A stretch of DNA of 55,156 bases from Bacillus pseudomycoides DSM 12442 (lineage in GTDB: Bacteria; Bacillota; Bacilli; Bacillales; Bacillaceae_G), in NCBI RefSeq assembly GCF_000161455.1, contig NZ_CM000745.1:4787429-4842584 (forward strand), written 5' to 3'. The position numbers and the translations under genes are program-made. This document shows positions 24,994 to 35,500 of this stretch, piece by piece. The notes below the pieces were generated by a model, which did not search any database, had not been told where the DNA came from, and worked only from the letters and a program-made list of their open reading frames with translations. Position 1 is the stretch's first letter; the number at the start of each line of letters is the position of its first letter.

Positions 24994-26097
24994 TCAAACT
25001 TTTTTAGTTTCTGCTTTTAAATAAGGTATAACAGTTTCTTTATCTTCATAACTCTTCAAAATTAATCCCTCGTCTGAATGTTCTAATACGGTTTCTAAAG
25101 GAATAGGAATCTTTCCATTTATTGTTGTAATAATGTAGTTTGGTGTCGCAAATCCAGTAGTATGTCCTACTAATCCACGCATAATTTCTACACCTTTTTC
25201 AAGAGACGTCATAAAATGAGAAACACCTGTTACGTTATCACAATGGTATAAATAATAAGGTCTAACTCGGATTTTTAGTAAAGCCTGTACTAATTGCTTC
25301 ATAGTATCCAAATCATCATTAATCCCCTTTAGAAGAACACTTTGATTTTGTACAGGCACACCATGTTTTAAAAGTAAATTTACAGCATGTGCTGACTCTT
25401 TTGTTACTTCTTTCGGGTGATTAAAATGTGTATTTAGCCAAATCGGATGATATTTCTCTAACATTTCACAGAATTCTTTCGTTATTCTTTGAGGTAATAA
25501 TACTGGATAACGAGACCCAAATCTTATAATTTCTACATGCGGTATACTGCGTAATCTTTTTAAAATACTTTCAAGCCTTCTATCTGAATAAGTTAAAGGA
25601 TCGCCTCCCGTTAACAATACATCTCGAATTTCGGGATGGTTTTCTATATATTCAAAATCAATTTCATATCCTTCGGCCTCACTTCTTTCAAAATATGTTC
25701 CATCTAAGTCAGTAGTATGATATTTCCTTGTACAATGACGGCAATATACTGGACATTGATCTGTAATTAACATAATAATCCTATCTGGATATTTGTGAAC
25801 AATTCTGTTTGTTACACGGTACTTAGTATCTCCAACAGGATCCACATCGGAATATTCATTTATCATAAATTCTCCGCTCGATGGAATTGCTTGTTTTCGG
25901 ATTGGACACGATGGATCATCTTTATCCATTAATGATGCATAATAGGGAGTTACTGCCCATCTATAAATTCCTTCACATCTTTTGATTGCCTGTTCTTCCT
26001 CAGGTGTCACATTAATATATTGTTTAAGTTCCTCAATTTTTTGTATTCTATTACGAAATTGTAAACGCCAATCATTCCAATCCCAATCTGTTTTCAT
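24994..26097 (-). CDS. radical-SAM 2,3-aminomutase (lysine 2,3-aminomutase-like)
   Basis: 367 residues, shorter than housekeeping KamA (about 415-470). The opening DWNDWRLQFRNRI and DPVGDTKYRV are family hallmarks. The 4Fe-4S/SAM motif is CPVYCRHC (Cys115, 119, 122). PLP would bind Lys329 in TTINGKIPI, where known enzymes have a Gly-rich GGGGK loop. Of the two Asp residues that hold the substrate amino group in Clostridium lysine aminomutase (D293, D330), the first is kept (Asp287 in HCDNVTG) and the second aligns with Thr324. So the substrate may be lysine or another amino acid, converted to a beta-amino acid. It is the last gene of the cluster, with SD GAGGAGG. A role in supplying a beta-amino acid building block is inferred. 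Confidence 0.85.
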   Translation of the reverse strand: MKTDWDWNDWRLQFRNRIQKIEELKQYINVTPEEEQAIKRCEGIYRWAVTPYYASLMDKDDPSCPIRKQAIPSSGEFMINEYSDVDPVGDTKYRVTNRIVHKYPDRIIMLITDQCPVYCRHCTRKYHTTDLDGTYFERSEAEGYEIDFEYIENHPEIRDVLLTGGDPLTYSDRRLESILKRLRSIPHVEIIRFGSRYPVLLPQRITKEFCEMLEKYHPIWLNTHFNHPKEVTKESAHAVNLLLKHGVPVQNQSVLLKGINDDLDTMKQLVQALLKIRVRPYYLYHCDNVTGVSHFMTSLEKGVEIMRGLVGHTTGFATPNYIITTINGKIPIPLETVLEHSDEGLILKSYEDKETVIPYLKAETKKV

Positions 26098-26223
26098 GTA
26101 TTAAATACCTCCTCAAAATTATTCAGTTCATATAAAAATTTTTTCAATTTTCATTTCCTAAACTTATCTACAGTTACTCTTTAAAATCACCCCCCAAACA
26201 AAATACAATTCCCACACATTTCA

Positions 26224-27258
26224 TCATTTAAGTATTTCTCTAATAATTTTTAGGGTTTTTTCAATATCATTAGATGTAACGCCTAAATGTGTAACCGCTC
26301 TAATTCTTCCATGTCCGAGTTCAGCTATATTTAGTTTGTAACTGCGAGCTTTTTCAACAAATTCTTGCCAAGTAAAACGCGGATCGACAACTCGAAAAAA
26401 AACTATATTAGTTTCCACCGCTTCTAATTCACATTCTATTCCGTCAATTCGAGATAGACCTTGGGCTAGTTGACGTGCATTAAAGTGATCCTCAGACAAT
26501 CTATCTACCATTTTAGTTAATGCGATAATACCAGGTTTAGCTATAATACCAGCTTGTCTCATTCCTCCACCTAGCATCTTACGAAGACGATATACTTTAT
26601 TAATGAAATTATTATCACCGACCACAATTGATCCTATAGGAGCTGCTAAACCTTTTGATAAGCAAAATTGTAATGAATCTGTATATTGCGCAATTTCTGC
26701 CGGCGAAATATCTAATGCGACTGCAGCATTAAATATTCTTGCTCCGTCCATATGAACCGGTAAGTTATTACTCTTTGCAAATTCTTTTAGTTCATTTAGA
26801 TATTCTAAAGGCAAAACACGCCCCCCCATACGATTATGAGGATTTTCGACACATATTAGCGATGGTAAAGCAAACTGAGGATCTTCCTTATCTATTGGAA
26901 TCGCGTTTTCTAAATCAGCTATTTCTAATCGACCATCCGGTTGAGTTTTAATTTTTTCGTACATAATTCCACCACAAACAGATGCACCAGCTGCTTCATA
27001 TATGTATATGTCTGATTCATCTCCAACTAAAACTTTTGAACCTCTTGGACAATGTGCCATTATTGATGTCAGATTAGCCATTGTTCCACTTGGAACAAAT
27101 ATAGCTGATTCTTTTCCGAATATTTTTGCAGCAATTGATTCCAATTCTTTAACAGTTGGATCTTCTCCGTATACATCATCTCCAAGATCATTTATGGAGA
27201 CACCTTGTAGCATCTCAAGTGTCGGTAAAGTAAATGTATCACTACGTAATTCAATCAT
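26224..27258 (-). CDS. low-specificity threonine aldolase-like PLP enzyme
   Basis: 344 residues. Family features: RSDTFTLPTLEMLQ at the start, DDVYGEDPTVKELE, VPSGTMANLTSIMAHC, HMDGARIFNAAVAL (Asp binding the PLP nitrogen) and the PLP lysine in SLQFCLSKGLAAPIGS. RKMLGGGMRQAG follows, as in GLY1/LtaE. These enzymes split or form beta-hydroxy-amino acids (Gly + aldehyde <-> Thr or allo-Thr). Starting at 27258 after AGGGGGGAC, it sits 17 bases behind the threonine kinase gene. It could supply Thr or allo-Thr, setting the stereochemistry of the diaminobutyrate, or it could recycle side products. The biosynthetic role is inferred from position only. Confidence 0.85.
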   Translation of the reverse strand: MIELRSDTFTLPTLEMLQGVSINDLGDDVYGEDPTVKELESIAAKIFGKESAIFVPSGTMANLTSIMAHCPRGSKVLVGDESDIYIYEAAGASVCGGIMYEKIKTQPDGRLEIADLENAIPIDKEDPQFALPSLICVENPHNRMGGRVLPLEYLNELKEFAKSNNLPVHMDGARIFNAAVALDISPAEIAQYTDSLQFCLSKGLAAPIGSIVVGDNNFINKVYRLRKMLGGGMRQAGIIAKPGIIALTKMVDRLSEDHFNARQLAQGLSRIDGIECELEAVETNIVFFRVVDPRFTWQEFVEKARSYKLNIAELGHGRIRAVTHLGVTSNDIEKTLKIIREILK

Positions 27259-27274
27259 TTGTTGTCCCCCCTAT

Positions 27275-28210
27275 TTAAACATTTATATCTCGCGGATAAT
27301 TTTGTATAGTGTTTACTGAATAACTTTCTGAGTCCCATGAATAATAAATAGAGAGCTCTCCCCTCAATTGATACAAGTAATTCTTAGCCAAGTGTAATTT
27401 CTCTTCATAATCTGGTAGAAAAGGAGACAACATTATTCCTAGACAAGTTCCACTGTGAGCTATAATTACCCCCATACCATCAATTTGTTTATTTATGTAA
27501 ATCAACTTATCAAGTGTCTTTTTAGGCTGTAATCTTTGATTCATCTCAGCACTTTTTGTAGCAATTCTTCCAATTGTTATGTAATCAAGACTTTTAATAG
27601 CATGAGATAACTCATCTAACAAGAATCCATACTCTATTTTCTCTGCTTGATTAAAATGTTTCTCCCTTTTATTAAATTTAATAGTGTCAACTATCCCTCC
27701 TTCATCTATACCCACAACAGTAATCCCTGGTACACAACCTAAAAATTCTTTCTTTTCTACTTTTTTATGAAAATATGAGGTTATCCCAGGATACATAACC
27801 CCATCAGAGGGTTCTATTTGACGCAAAATCTCTTCAATTTCTCTTATATCTAATTTAATACCGTAGTAATCACTAACAGCTCTTGCGCAGGAAACTAAAT
27901 CAGCTGTTGAACTAGCTAATCCCTTTCCAACAGGAATTTCACTATAAATATTTACAAATCCACCAGTAGAAATACCTAGATATTTTAATAACTTTACTAC
28001 AAAAGCTTGTGCTTTCTTTTTTTCATGGGGGAAAACTTTTATTTCTCCCCCATTTACATTTGGCACGTATGTTGCATAAGAATATTTAGTAATGGGGAAA
28101 GTTACTAAAAAATCTAATCCCTCTTCCCCATAAGCACCTTGTAAGAGTTCTCCAAATGTACCAAAAGAACAACCTTTACCAACTATTTTTTCTTGAGATA
28201 TCTGCTTCAC
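27275..28210 (-). CDS. GHMP-family threonine kinase (PduX/DabC-like)
   Basis: About 311 residues from GTG 28210, placed 7 bases after GAGG (TTG 28213 is less well spaced). PduX-like motifs: GTFGELLQG at about 18-26, FPITKYSYATYVP, and the ATP loop PVGKGLASSTADL at about 94-106. A late SGTCLGIML segment carries the third GHMP motif. PduX phosphorylates L-threonine to O-phospho-L-threonine. In this cluster the phosphate would make the beta-carbon a leaving-group site for the PLP enzyme at 49685-50728, the logic proposed for 2,3-diaminobutyrate in friulimicin (DabC). It follows the MFS gene by 28 bases. Family assignment is firm; the exact substrate is inferred. Confidence 0.82.
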   Translation of the reverse strand: MKQISQEKIVGKGCSFGTFGELLQGAYGEEGLDFLVTFPITKYSYATYVPNVNGGEIKVFPHEKKKAQAFVVKLLKYLGISTGGFVNIYSEIPVGKGLASSTADLVSCARAVSDYYGIKLDIREIEEILRQIEPSDGVMYPGITSYFHKKVEKKEFLGCVPGITVVGIDEGGIVDTIKFNKREKHFNQAEKIEYGFLLDELSHAIKSLDYITIGRIATKSAEMNQRLQPKKTLDKLIYINKQIDGMGVIIAHSGTCLGIMLSPFLPDYEEKLHLAKNYLYQLRGELSIYYSWDSESYSVNTIQNYPRDINV

Positions 28211-28238
28211 CAAATAACCTCATTTCGACTAAATTCTA

Positions 28239-29510
28239 TTAAACATTTACTTCCTCACCCAAATCACTTTTAGGTATTTCTTCCAGTTCATGAATTGAAG
28301 TAAACGCAACAAAAACAGAAGAAAAAATAATACCTACACTACCTATAATTAAGGTTGGTAATACCCCAATAATTCCCGCTATAAATCCACCAGCTAAAGC
28401 TGCTACTGGAACAATTCCCATAACACACAATCTAATTGAAGAATTCATACGCCCTAATAGATTATCAGGCGTAATGGAAGTTCTTAAACTTCTCTGATTA
28501 ATGTTATAGACTACTATCATAATGGCATCAATGAGCTGCATTACCATAAGTAAAATTACTGCGGGTATTGTTGGTAAAAATGTTGCTACAGGAATAAGTA
28601 ATGAAGAAAGTCCTGCTAAAAATAATGCAACTACCATACAGCGTCCAAGTCCTAATTTCCTAGTCATTGGCCCTACAAGAAGTGCCCCTAATAAAGCTCC
28701 AGCTCCAGCCATTCCAAATATCATTCCTATAAATACAGGAGCAAGTTTTAATCCTCTTGATACAAATAAGAGATATATTGGCTCTATCAATATCGTAAAG
28801 AAATTAAAAATCATTGTTGTAATTACAAGATTTCTAATAATTTTATTTTTAATAACATAACTGATTCCTTCTTTAATCATCTCCATCATGTTGCTTTCTT
28901 CATTTTCAACCTTTTGAACTTCTTCTTTTTTCTTAATTCTAAATAAGAATAGAGAAGAAAATAGTAAGGCCAAAGACTGTATTAAGATAGCAAATGGCGC
29001 AGTAAATATTTGTATTAATACTCCACCAAGACCTTGACCTACAATGGAAGCAGTTGAATAACTAAATTCTAATTTACTATTCCCTTCAATTAAGTCTTCT
29101 TTTTTTACAATAACCGGCAAATAAGACATCTGTCCAATATCAGAAAAAACAGTGTTAATTCCTACAAGAAAAGCTACCACATACAAGATCTCTAAATTTA
29201 ATACTCCAAAATACATTGAAATAGGTATAGCTAACAATAAAATAGCTCTAACTATATCAGTTGTAATAAGTATTGGTCTAATTGGTCTACGGTCTATCCA
29301 GACTCCAGCAACCAAGCTTATTAATAAAACCGGTAAATATTCTATTGCTTGCAAAATCCCCATTTGCAAAGGAGATGCCCCAAGGGTAATAGCTGCTACT
29401 AATGGAAGCGCAATTAATGCGATCTGTGTTCCAAACATTGAAATTGTTTGCCCAACCCATAAATTTCTGTAATCCCTATGCTTCCATAATCCTTTATATA
29501 ATCGTTTCAT
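28239..29510 (-). CDS. MFS efflux transporter
   Basis: 423 residues with 12 predicted TM segments. MFS signatures: NLWVGQTISMFGTQIALIAL in TM1, GVWIDRRPIRPIL (motif A, between TM2 and TM3) and RKLGLGRCMVVALFLAGL at the domain repeat. It resembles the MefA/BmrP-like (MFS_3) branch of antibiotic exporters that lie in Bacillus peptide clusters. The ATG follows AAGGGG, 21 bases after the third NRPS gene, so it is co-transcribed. It probably exports the peptide and gives self-protection; no other resistance gene is evident inside the operon. Confidence 0.88.
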   Translation of the reverse strand: MKRLYKGLWKHRDYRNLWVGQTISMFGTQIALIALPLVAAITLGASPLQMGILQAIEYLPVLLISLVAGVWIDRRPIRPILITTDIVRAILLLAIPISMYFGVLNLEILYVVAFLVGINTVFSDIGQMSYLPVIVKKEDLIEGNSKLEFSYSTASIVGQGLGGVLIQIFTAPFAILIQSLALLFSSLFLFRIKKKEEVQKVENEESNMMEMIKEGISYVIKNKIIRNLVITTMIFNFFTILIEPIYLLFVSRGLKLAPVFIGMIFGMAGAGALLGALLVGPMTRKLGLGRCMVVALFLAGLSSLLIPVATFLPTIPAVILLMVMQLIDAIMIVVYNINQRSLRTSITPDNLLGRMNSSIRLCVMGIVPVAALAGGFIAGIIGVLPTLIIGSVGIIFSSVFVAFTSIHELEEIPKSDLGEEVNV

Positions 29511-29531
29511 AAGAATACCCCTTAAATTTTA

Positions 29532-32500
29532 TTAATACATGAATAATTTTATTGTTTGAGCTATAACCTCTGAATGAGGAGAGTGTAATAATTGATAATG
29601 ATTTGACCGGATATCTTGAATTTCAAAATTACCATTCACCAATCTTTTCCACTCATTAATATTTAGCCTTGTATCACTTTTGGAATCTTCTGCCCTAAAA
29701 TACATTATGTTGCCATCATAAACTTTCGGTTGATAACTAGAGAGTGCCTGTAAATTTATTTTATACGCATTGAAGTATGTTACAAATTGAGAAAATTCTA
29801 GCCCCTGCAAAAAGCCTTTTTCTTCCAGCTTAATGAATAAATGTTCTAGATAATCTTCTCTTATAATAAATTGTTTTATCTGTTCCTCTATCTCTTTTGA
29901 TTCAACGTCCCCTAAAGAATTTAATAAATCATCTAGAAATGACAGAAGGTAAAATTTTTCGTCTTCAAACTGTTCTTTCGGGATTTTTAAGAGGTAACTA
30001 TCCAATAATGTTAAAGTTTTTATTTTATCACCATTACTTTTCAACTTTCGTGCTATTTCAAACCCAACTACTCCACCAAAAGACCACCCAACAATACAAT
30101 ATGGCCCCTGCTGTTGTACCTTTTTTATTTCCTTAATATAAAAATCTGTTATTTTATCTAGTGTATTTAAATTATTTAATCCACCGCTAATACTCGGTGA
30201 CTGAATTCCATAGATTGTAAAGTTATCACCTAAAGATTCAATCAATGATTTATAGCAAAATATGTTTCCTCCCACTGGATGAATTAAAAAAAGTGGAAGT
30301 GTAGATGTAGATTTACCTGATTGAATCTTAACGATTGAAGATTCTGTGTCACATTCATATTCTTTCCTTAAAACTGAAGCCATTTTTTCCACTGTATCGT
30401 TTTTCATAAGTAGCGGGAGAGTTACTTGTTTAAATAACTTCTTCTTAATTAAAGTCATTAATCTAACAGCTAATAGGGAATGTCCACCTAATTCTACAAA
30501 AGTATTTCTCACTCCAATTGGTTTCACATGAAGTATTTCTTCCCAGATACGAACTAGTTTCCATTCTAATAAGTCTCGTGCTGGAACATATTCCCCTTGT
30601 ATGTTTAACATAAAATCAGGGGCCGGTAATTGTTTTCGATCAGCCTTTCCACTTGATGTTAGAGGCATGTTATCTAATATCGTCCAACTGGTCGGAACCA
30701 TATAATACGGTAAAATCTGTCGAATATACTCCTGCAATTCTTTTATTTCTATATTATCGTTTTGATTTGTCACTAGATACGCCGCTAAATGTCCCATACC
30801 CGTTACCATCTCTGTATATAAAACTACACAATCTCGAATAATAGGATGACTACTTATAACAGATTCTATTTCACCCAGTTCAACACGAAATCCACGAATT
30901 TTTATTTGGTAATCTGTTCTCCCTTTATACTCGATATTCCCATTCAGTGAATATGCGGCTAAATCTCCAGTACGATATAACCTCTCTTTAGAATTCGTAC
31001 TAAATGGAGAAGCAATGAATCTTTCCTCCGTAATAGCTGGTTGTTGATGATATCCTTCTGCTAAACCTACACCACCTATAAATAATTCTCCTGTTACACC
31101 AATTGGTACAGGTTGTAACTCATTATTCAAAATATATAATTGAATATTAGAAATTGGTTTTCCAATAGAGACTATTTTATTTTTATCATCTCGTATGCAT
31201 TTCCAACAGCTTACATCAATAGCAGCCTCGGTTGGACCATATAAATTAAATAGATCGCTTTCTGATTTGGCAAAAAAACGCTGTTGCAAATCAAAAGGTA
31301 AAGCTTCGCCACTACATAAAACTCTTTTCAAACTAGTACAATTCCCTATATCTTCTTCTATAAACTCTTGTAACATTGATGGAACGAAATGAACTGTACT
31401 TATATTTTCCTCTTGAATAATGTTTACTAGATAATTTGGATCCTTGTGCCCATTCGGTTTAGCAATAACCAAACACGCTCCCGTTATTAAAGGCCAGAAA
31501 AATTCCCATATCGATACATCAAATGTATAAGGTGTCTTTTGTAACACTCTATCGTTATTACTCAATTTAAAATAATCTTGTTTCCATAATAACCTGTTAC
31601 AAATGGCACGATGGGATACAATAACTCCTTTAGGTTTCCCAGTTGACCCAGAAGTATACAGCATATATGCCATGTCTTTTTCTGATACTTCAACATTAGG
31701 ATTCTTTATAAAACGATATGCAGCCATCTCACCTTTTTCCTCAATACACTTTATTCTTTGAGTAGAGGAAGAAATTTTCTCTTTTAGCCTCTGATTAGTA
31801 ATTAACATAGATATTCCTGAATCTTTTATTAAATCCGCTATTCTATTAACCGGATTTTCAGGATCCATCGGTACATAAGCTGCACCAACTTTAAGAATTC
31901 CAATTAAACTAATTACCATTTCAATAGACCTGTCTAAACAAATTCCAATAAAGTCACCTGGTTTTACGCCAGATTCAATTAATTCATTTGCAAAATTATT
32001 TATCCTGTTGTTCATCTCTCGATACGTCAAAGTTTCTTTTTCAAACTTAAGTGCTATTTGTTCTGGGCTTTTTTCTACTTGGAATTCAATTAACCTGTGA
32101 AGTATATGATCTTCCTCATATAATACTTGAGTATCATTCCATTCTTTCATCAATTTCATTTCTTTTTCAGATAAGAAATGCTTACTTTCATGATTTCCCT
32201 TTGGATTATCTACCATTGAATTTAGTACTTTTAAATAATAATCACCTATTAATTCAATTTGCTCCTTACTAAACTCTGCCATATCCCATCTTAAATCCAT
32301 TCTAATATCCGACGTAGATAAATCTTGTCCAAATTCTACACCAAATGGGAAGCTAGTATTTGCTATTCCATCTTCTTGTAATATCTCAATATCTTTCAAA
32401 TCAGAAACAGACTTGTACACATGAAAATTGGTAAAGTTAAAAAATGTTTCAAACAGCATATCTCCACCACAATCTTGTTGAATTTGAGAAACTGGATAGC

Positions 32501-35500
32501 GACGGAAATCTAAAGTTTCTTGCTCTTCTTTAAATGTTGTTTTTATTAAATCTATCCAAGTACCTCCTGAAACATTAATTCTTATTGGCAAAGTATTTAA
32601 AAATAGCCCTAATACTTTCTCACCATCTTTTTCTTCACTTCTACCATTGGATACTACCCCTGTAACAATATCTTGATTCCCACTTAGTATAGAAATTACT
32701 TTAAAATGAGCAGCAAGTAATATACTTTTAACATGTACTTTTATATTCATAGCTAAAGATTTGATAGCATTAGATAATTCTTTTGGAATATTAAACTCTA
32801 CTAATTCCATCTTGGATTCCATCTCGACGTTATTCCAACGAGGCATCTTCGAAAATGTCATATTAGTTAGCTTATTTATCCAGAATTCTTTCTGTTTCTG
32901 ATCATGTAATGCCTTTCTCTCTAATTCCAAATAATGTTTGAATAATACTTTGGGTTTACTGTTTTTATCTGTTCGTTCTTTTTTAATTTTAGATTGATAT
33001 AAACTAAATAATTCAGTTTGCATAGAAGCAACACTCCAGCCATCTAAGATAGCATGATGCTCTATAATCGACATCTGTATAACATCGTCAGAAAGTTTAT
33101 AAATCCTGACTCTCAAAAGAGGTGCTTTCATCCAGTCAAAAGAAGTAATTGTCTCGTATTCAAATTCTTTATTTAATTCTACATCCTGATCTTTTTTGTT
33201 CAAATGAGTCAAATCAACAAACTTTATAGGCAGTTCAACTTTATGATGAACTATTTGCATAGGTTCACTAAAATTTATAAAGTCAAATGATGTTCGTAAA
33301 ATTGGATGTCGTGATAACAATTCTTCAAATGCAAAAGTCCATGCTTCTTCCTCATAAGGCGCTCTGATCCTAAAAGTTGAAATGTTGTGATATATAGGTG
33401 TTATGCTTGACAGTTCGCTATGGTACAACATTCCTTCTTGAAGTTTTGTTAATGGGTAAATATCTTCTACATTGTTACTTATTTTTTGCATATCTTTTTT
33501 AGAGATTACTGGTAAAGACTCAATTAATTGTGTCGAAAAATTACTTTTCTTTCTAATATTTGGTGCTAATTTACGAATAGTTTGATGCATAAATATATCT
33601 GCCATGTCAACAGTGTAACCTTTTTCTTTTATTAATGATAAGATCTGAATACTTTTAATTGAATCTCCACCTAACTCAAAGTAATTATCATCAATTCCTA
33701 TAAGTTTTTGTTCTAAGACATTTGACCATATTTCTGTTATTATCTCTTCTACTTCATTTCTCGGCCCTATATAATCTTCTTTATTAACCGTAACTTCACT
33801 AATACTGTTTAACAATTGTCTTCTATCGATCTTACCGTTACTCGTGAGTGGAATTTGCTCCAAAATCATAAATTGCGAAGGTACCATATAATCTGGAAGC
33901 GTTTCTCTCAAGAAGTCTCTTAATTCTTTACTTTTGATATCGTTTGAAGAAGTAACATATGCTAATAGTTTTTTATTTACGTCACTATCTTCATTTACCA
34001 CCACAACAGCCTCTCTTACTTTTGGATGTGAAACCAGCTTTGATTCAATTTCCCCTAACTCAATACGAAACCCCCGTATTTTCACTTGATTATCTATACG
34101 TCCACAATACTCAATTTCACCGTTTAATAATATTTTCCCCAAATCACCTGTTCGATATAATTTTTCTGGCTCTTGACTAAAAGGATTATCTATAAATCTA
34201 GTAGCAGTTAATTCTGGTTTATTTAGATACCCTCTTGCCAATCCTGCTCCTCCTACAAAAAGTTCACCCTGTACACCAACCGGTACGGGTTGCATATATG
34301 CATCTAAAACTAAAACATATAAATCTGGAATTGTGATACCTATCATGCTTTTGATATTTTTCTCTATATCTTCATATGTTATTGGCCTATAAGTAACATG
34401 AACAGTAGTTTCTGTAATTCCATACATATTTACCAACTGTGGCACTTTATCTCCATACTTTTGAATCCAAGGACGTAACAATCTATATTCCAGTGCTTCA
34501 CCTCCAAAGACAACTTTTCTTAAACTTAGCTGAGTAGGCGATAATAACCTCTTTTCATCTATCTTAATTAACTGATAAAAAGCTGAAGGCGTTTGATTCA
34601 AGATGGTAACTTTTTCTTTAATAAGTAAATCGTAAAACTTCTCAGTATCTCTACTAACCCAATAAGGTACAATAACTAATTTACCACCATAGAGTAATGC
34701 TCCCCATATTTCCCAAACTGAAAAATCAAAAGCATATGAGTGAAATAAAGTCCACGTATCATTTTCATTAAACTGAAACCACTTGCTTGTTGATGCAAAT
34801 AATCTAGTAATATTTTCATGTGGTATTAGCGTACCTTTTGGATCACCCGTAGAACCCGATGTGTAAATGACATAAGCCAAATTTCCTGGATGTACGTCAC
34901 TATTCAAGTTTTCTTTACTTTCTTTACTTATTTTTAACCAATCCTTATCTAACAAAATCTTATCTATATTTTGTGTGCAATACTCATTGCTCAAATCATC
35001 TTGAGTTAATAGAAGGTTTATTCCTGAATCCTGGATAAAATAGTCTAATCTCGCCTTAGGAATTGTTGGATCTATTGGTACATAAGCTCCACCAGCCTTT
35101 AATATCCCTAATATCCCAATGATAAGGTCAATTGATCGATCTATACATAACCCTACCATTATTTCCGGACCTACTCCCTTTTTTCGAAGATAATGAGCTA
35201 GTTGATTAGCTTGTTGATTTAACTCTTCATAAGTTATAGTCTGATCTTCAAAGATAATGGCTATAGCATCAGGAGTTTTCTCGGCTTGCTTTGCAAATAT
35301 TTCATGACTACATAAAGATGTATCTTGTTTTTCTATAGATCTATATAGTAACTCTCTTCTCTCACTTTCTATTATGAATTGTAATTCATTTATAGGTTGA
35401 TCTGGATTTTGGACAATATTGGCTAGTAATGTCTGAAAATGAGCAGACATTCTATCAATAATTTCTTGATTAAATAAATCTGTTTGATATTCCAATACCC

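Noticed and set aside
24994..26097. Housekeeping lysine aminomutase of lysine degradation.
   Set aside because: It is shorter than KamA/AblA, has changed pocket residues, lies in the NRPS operon, and has no AblB-type acetyltransferase next to it.
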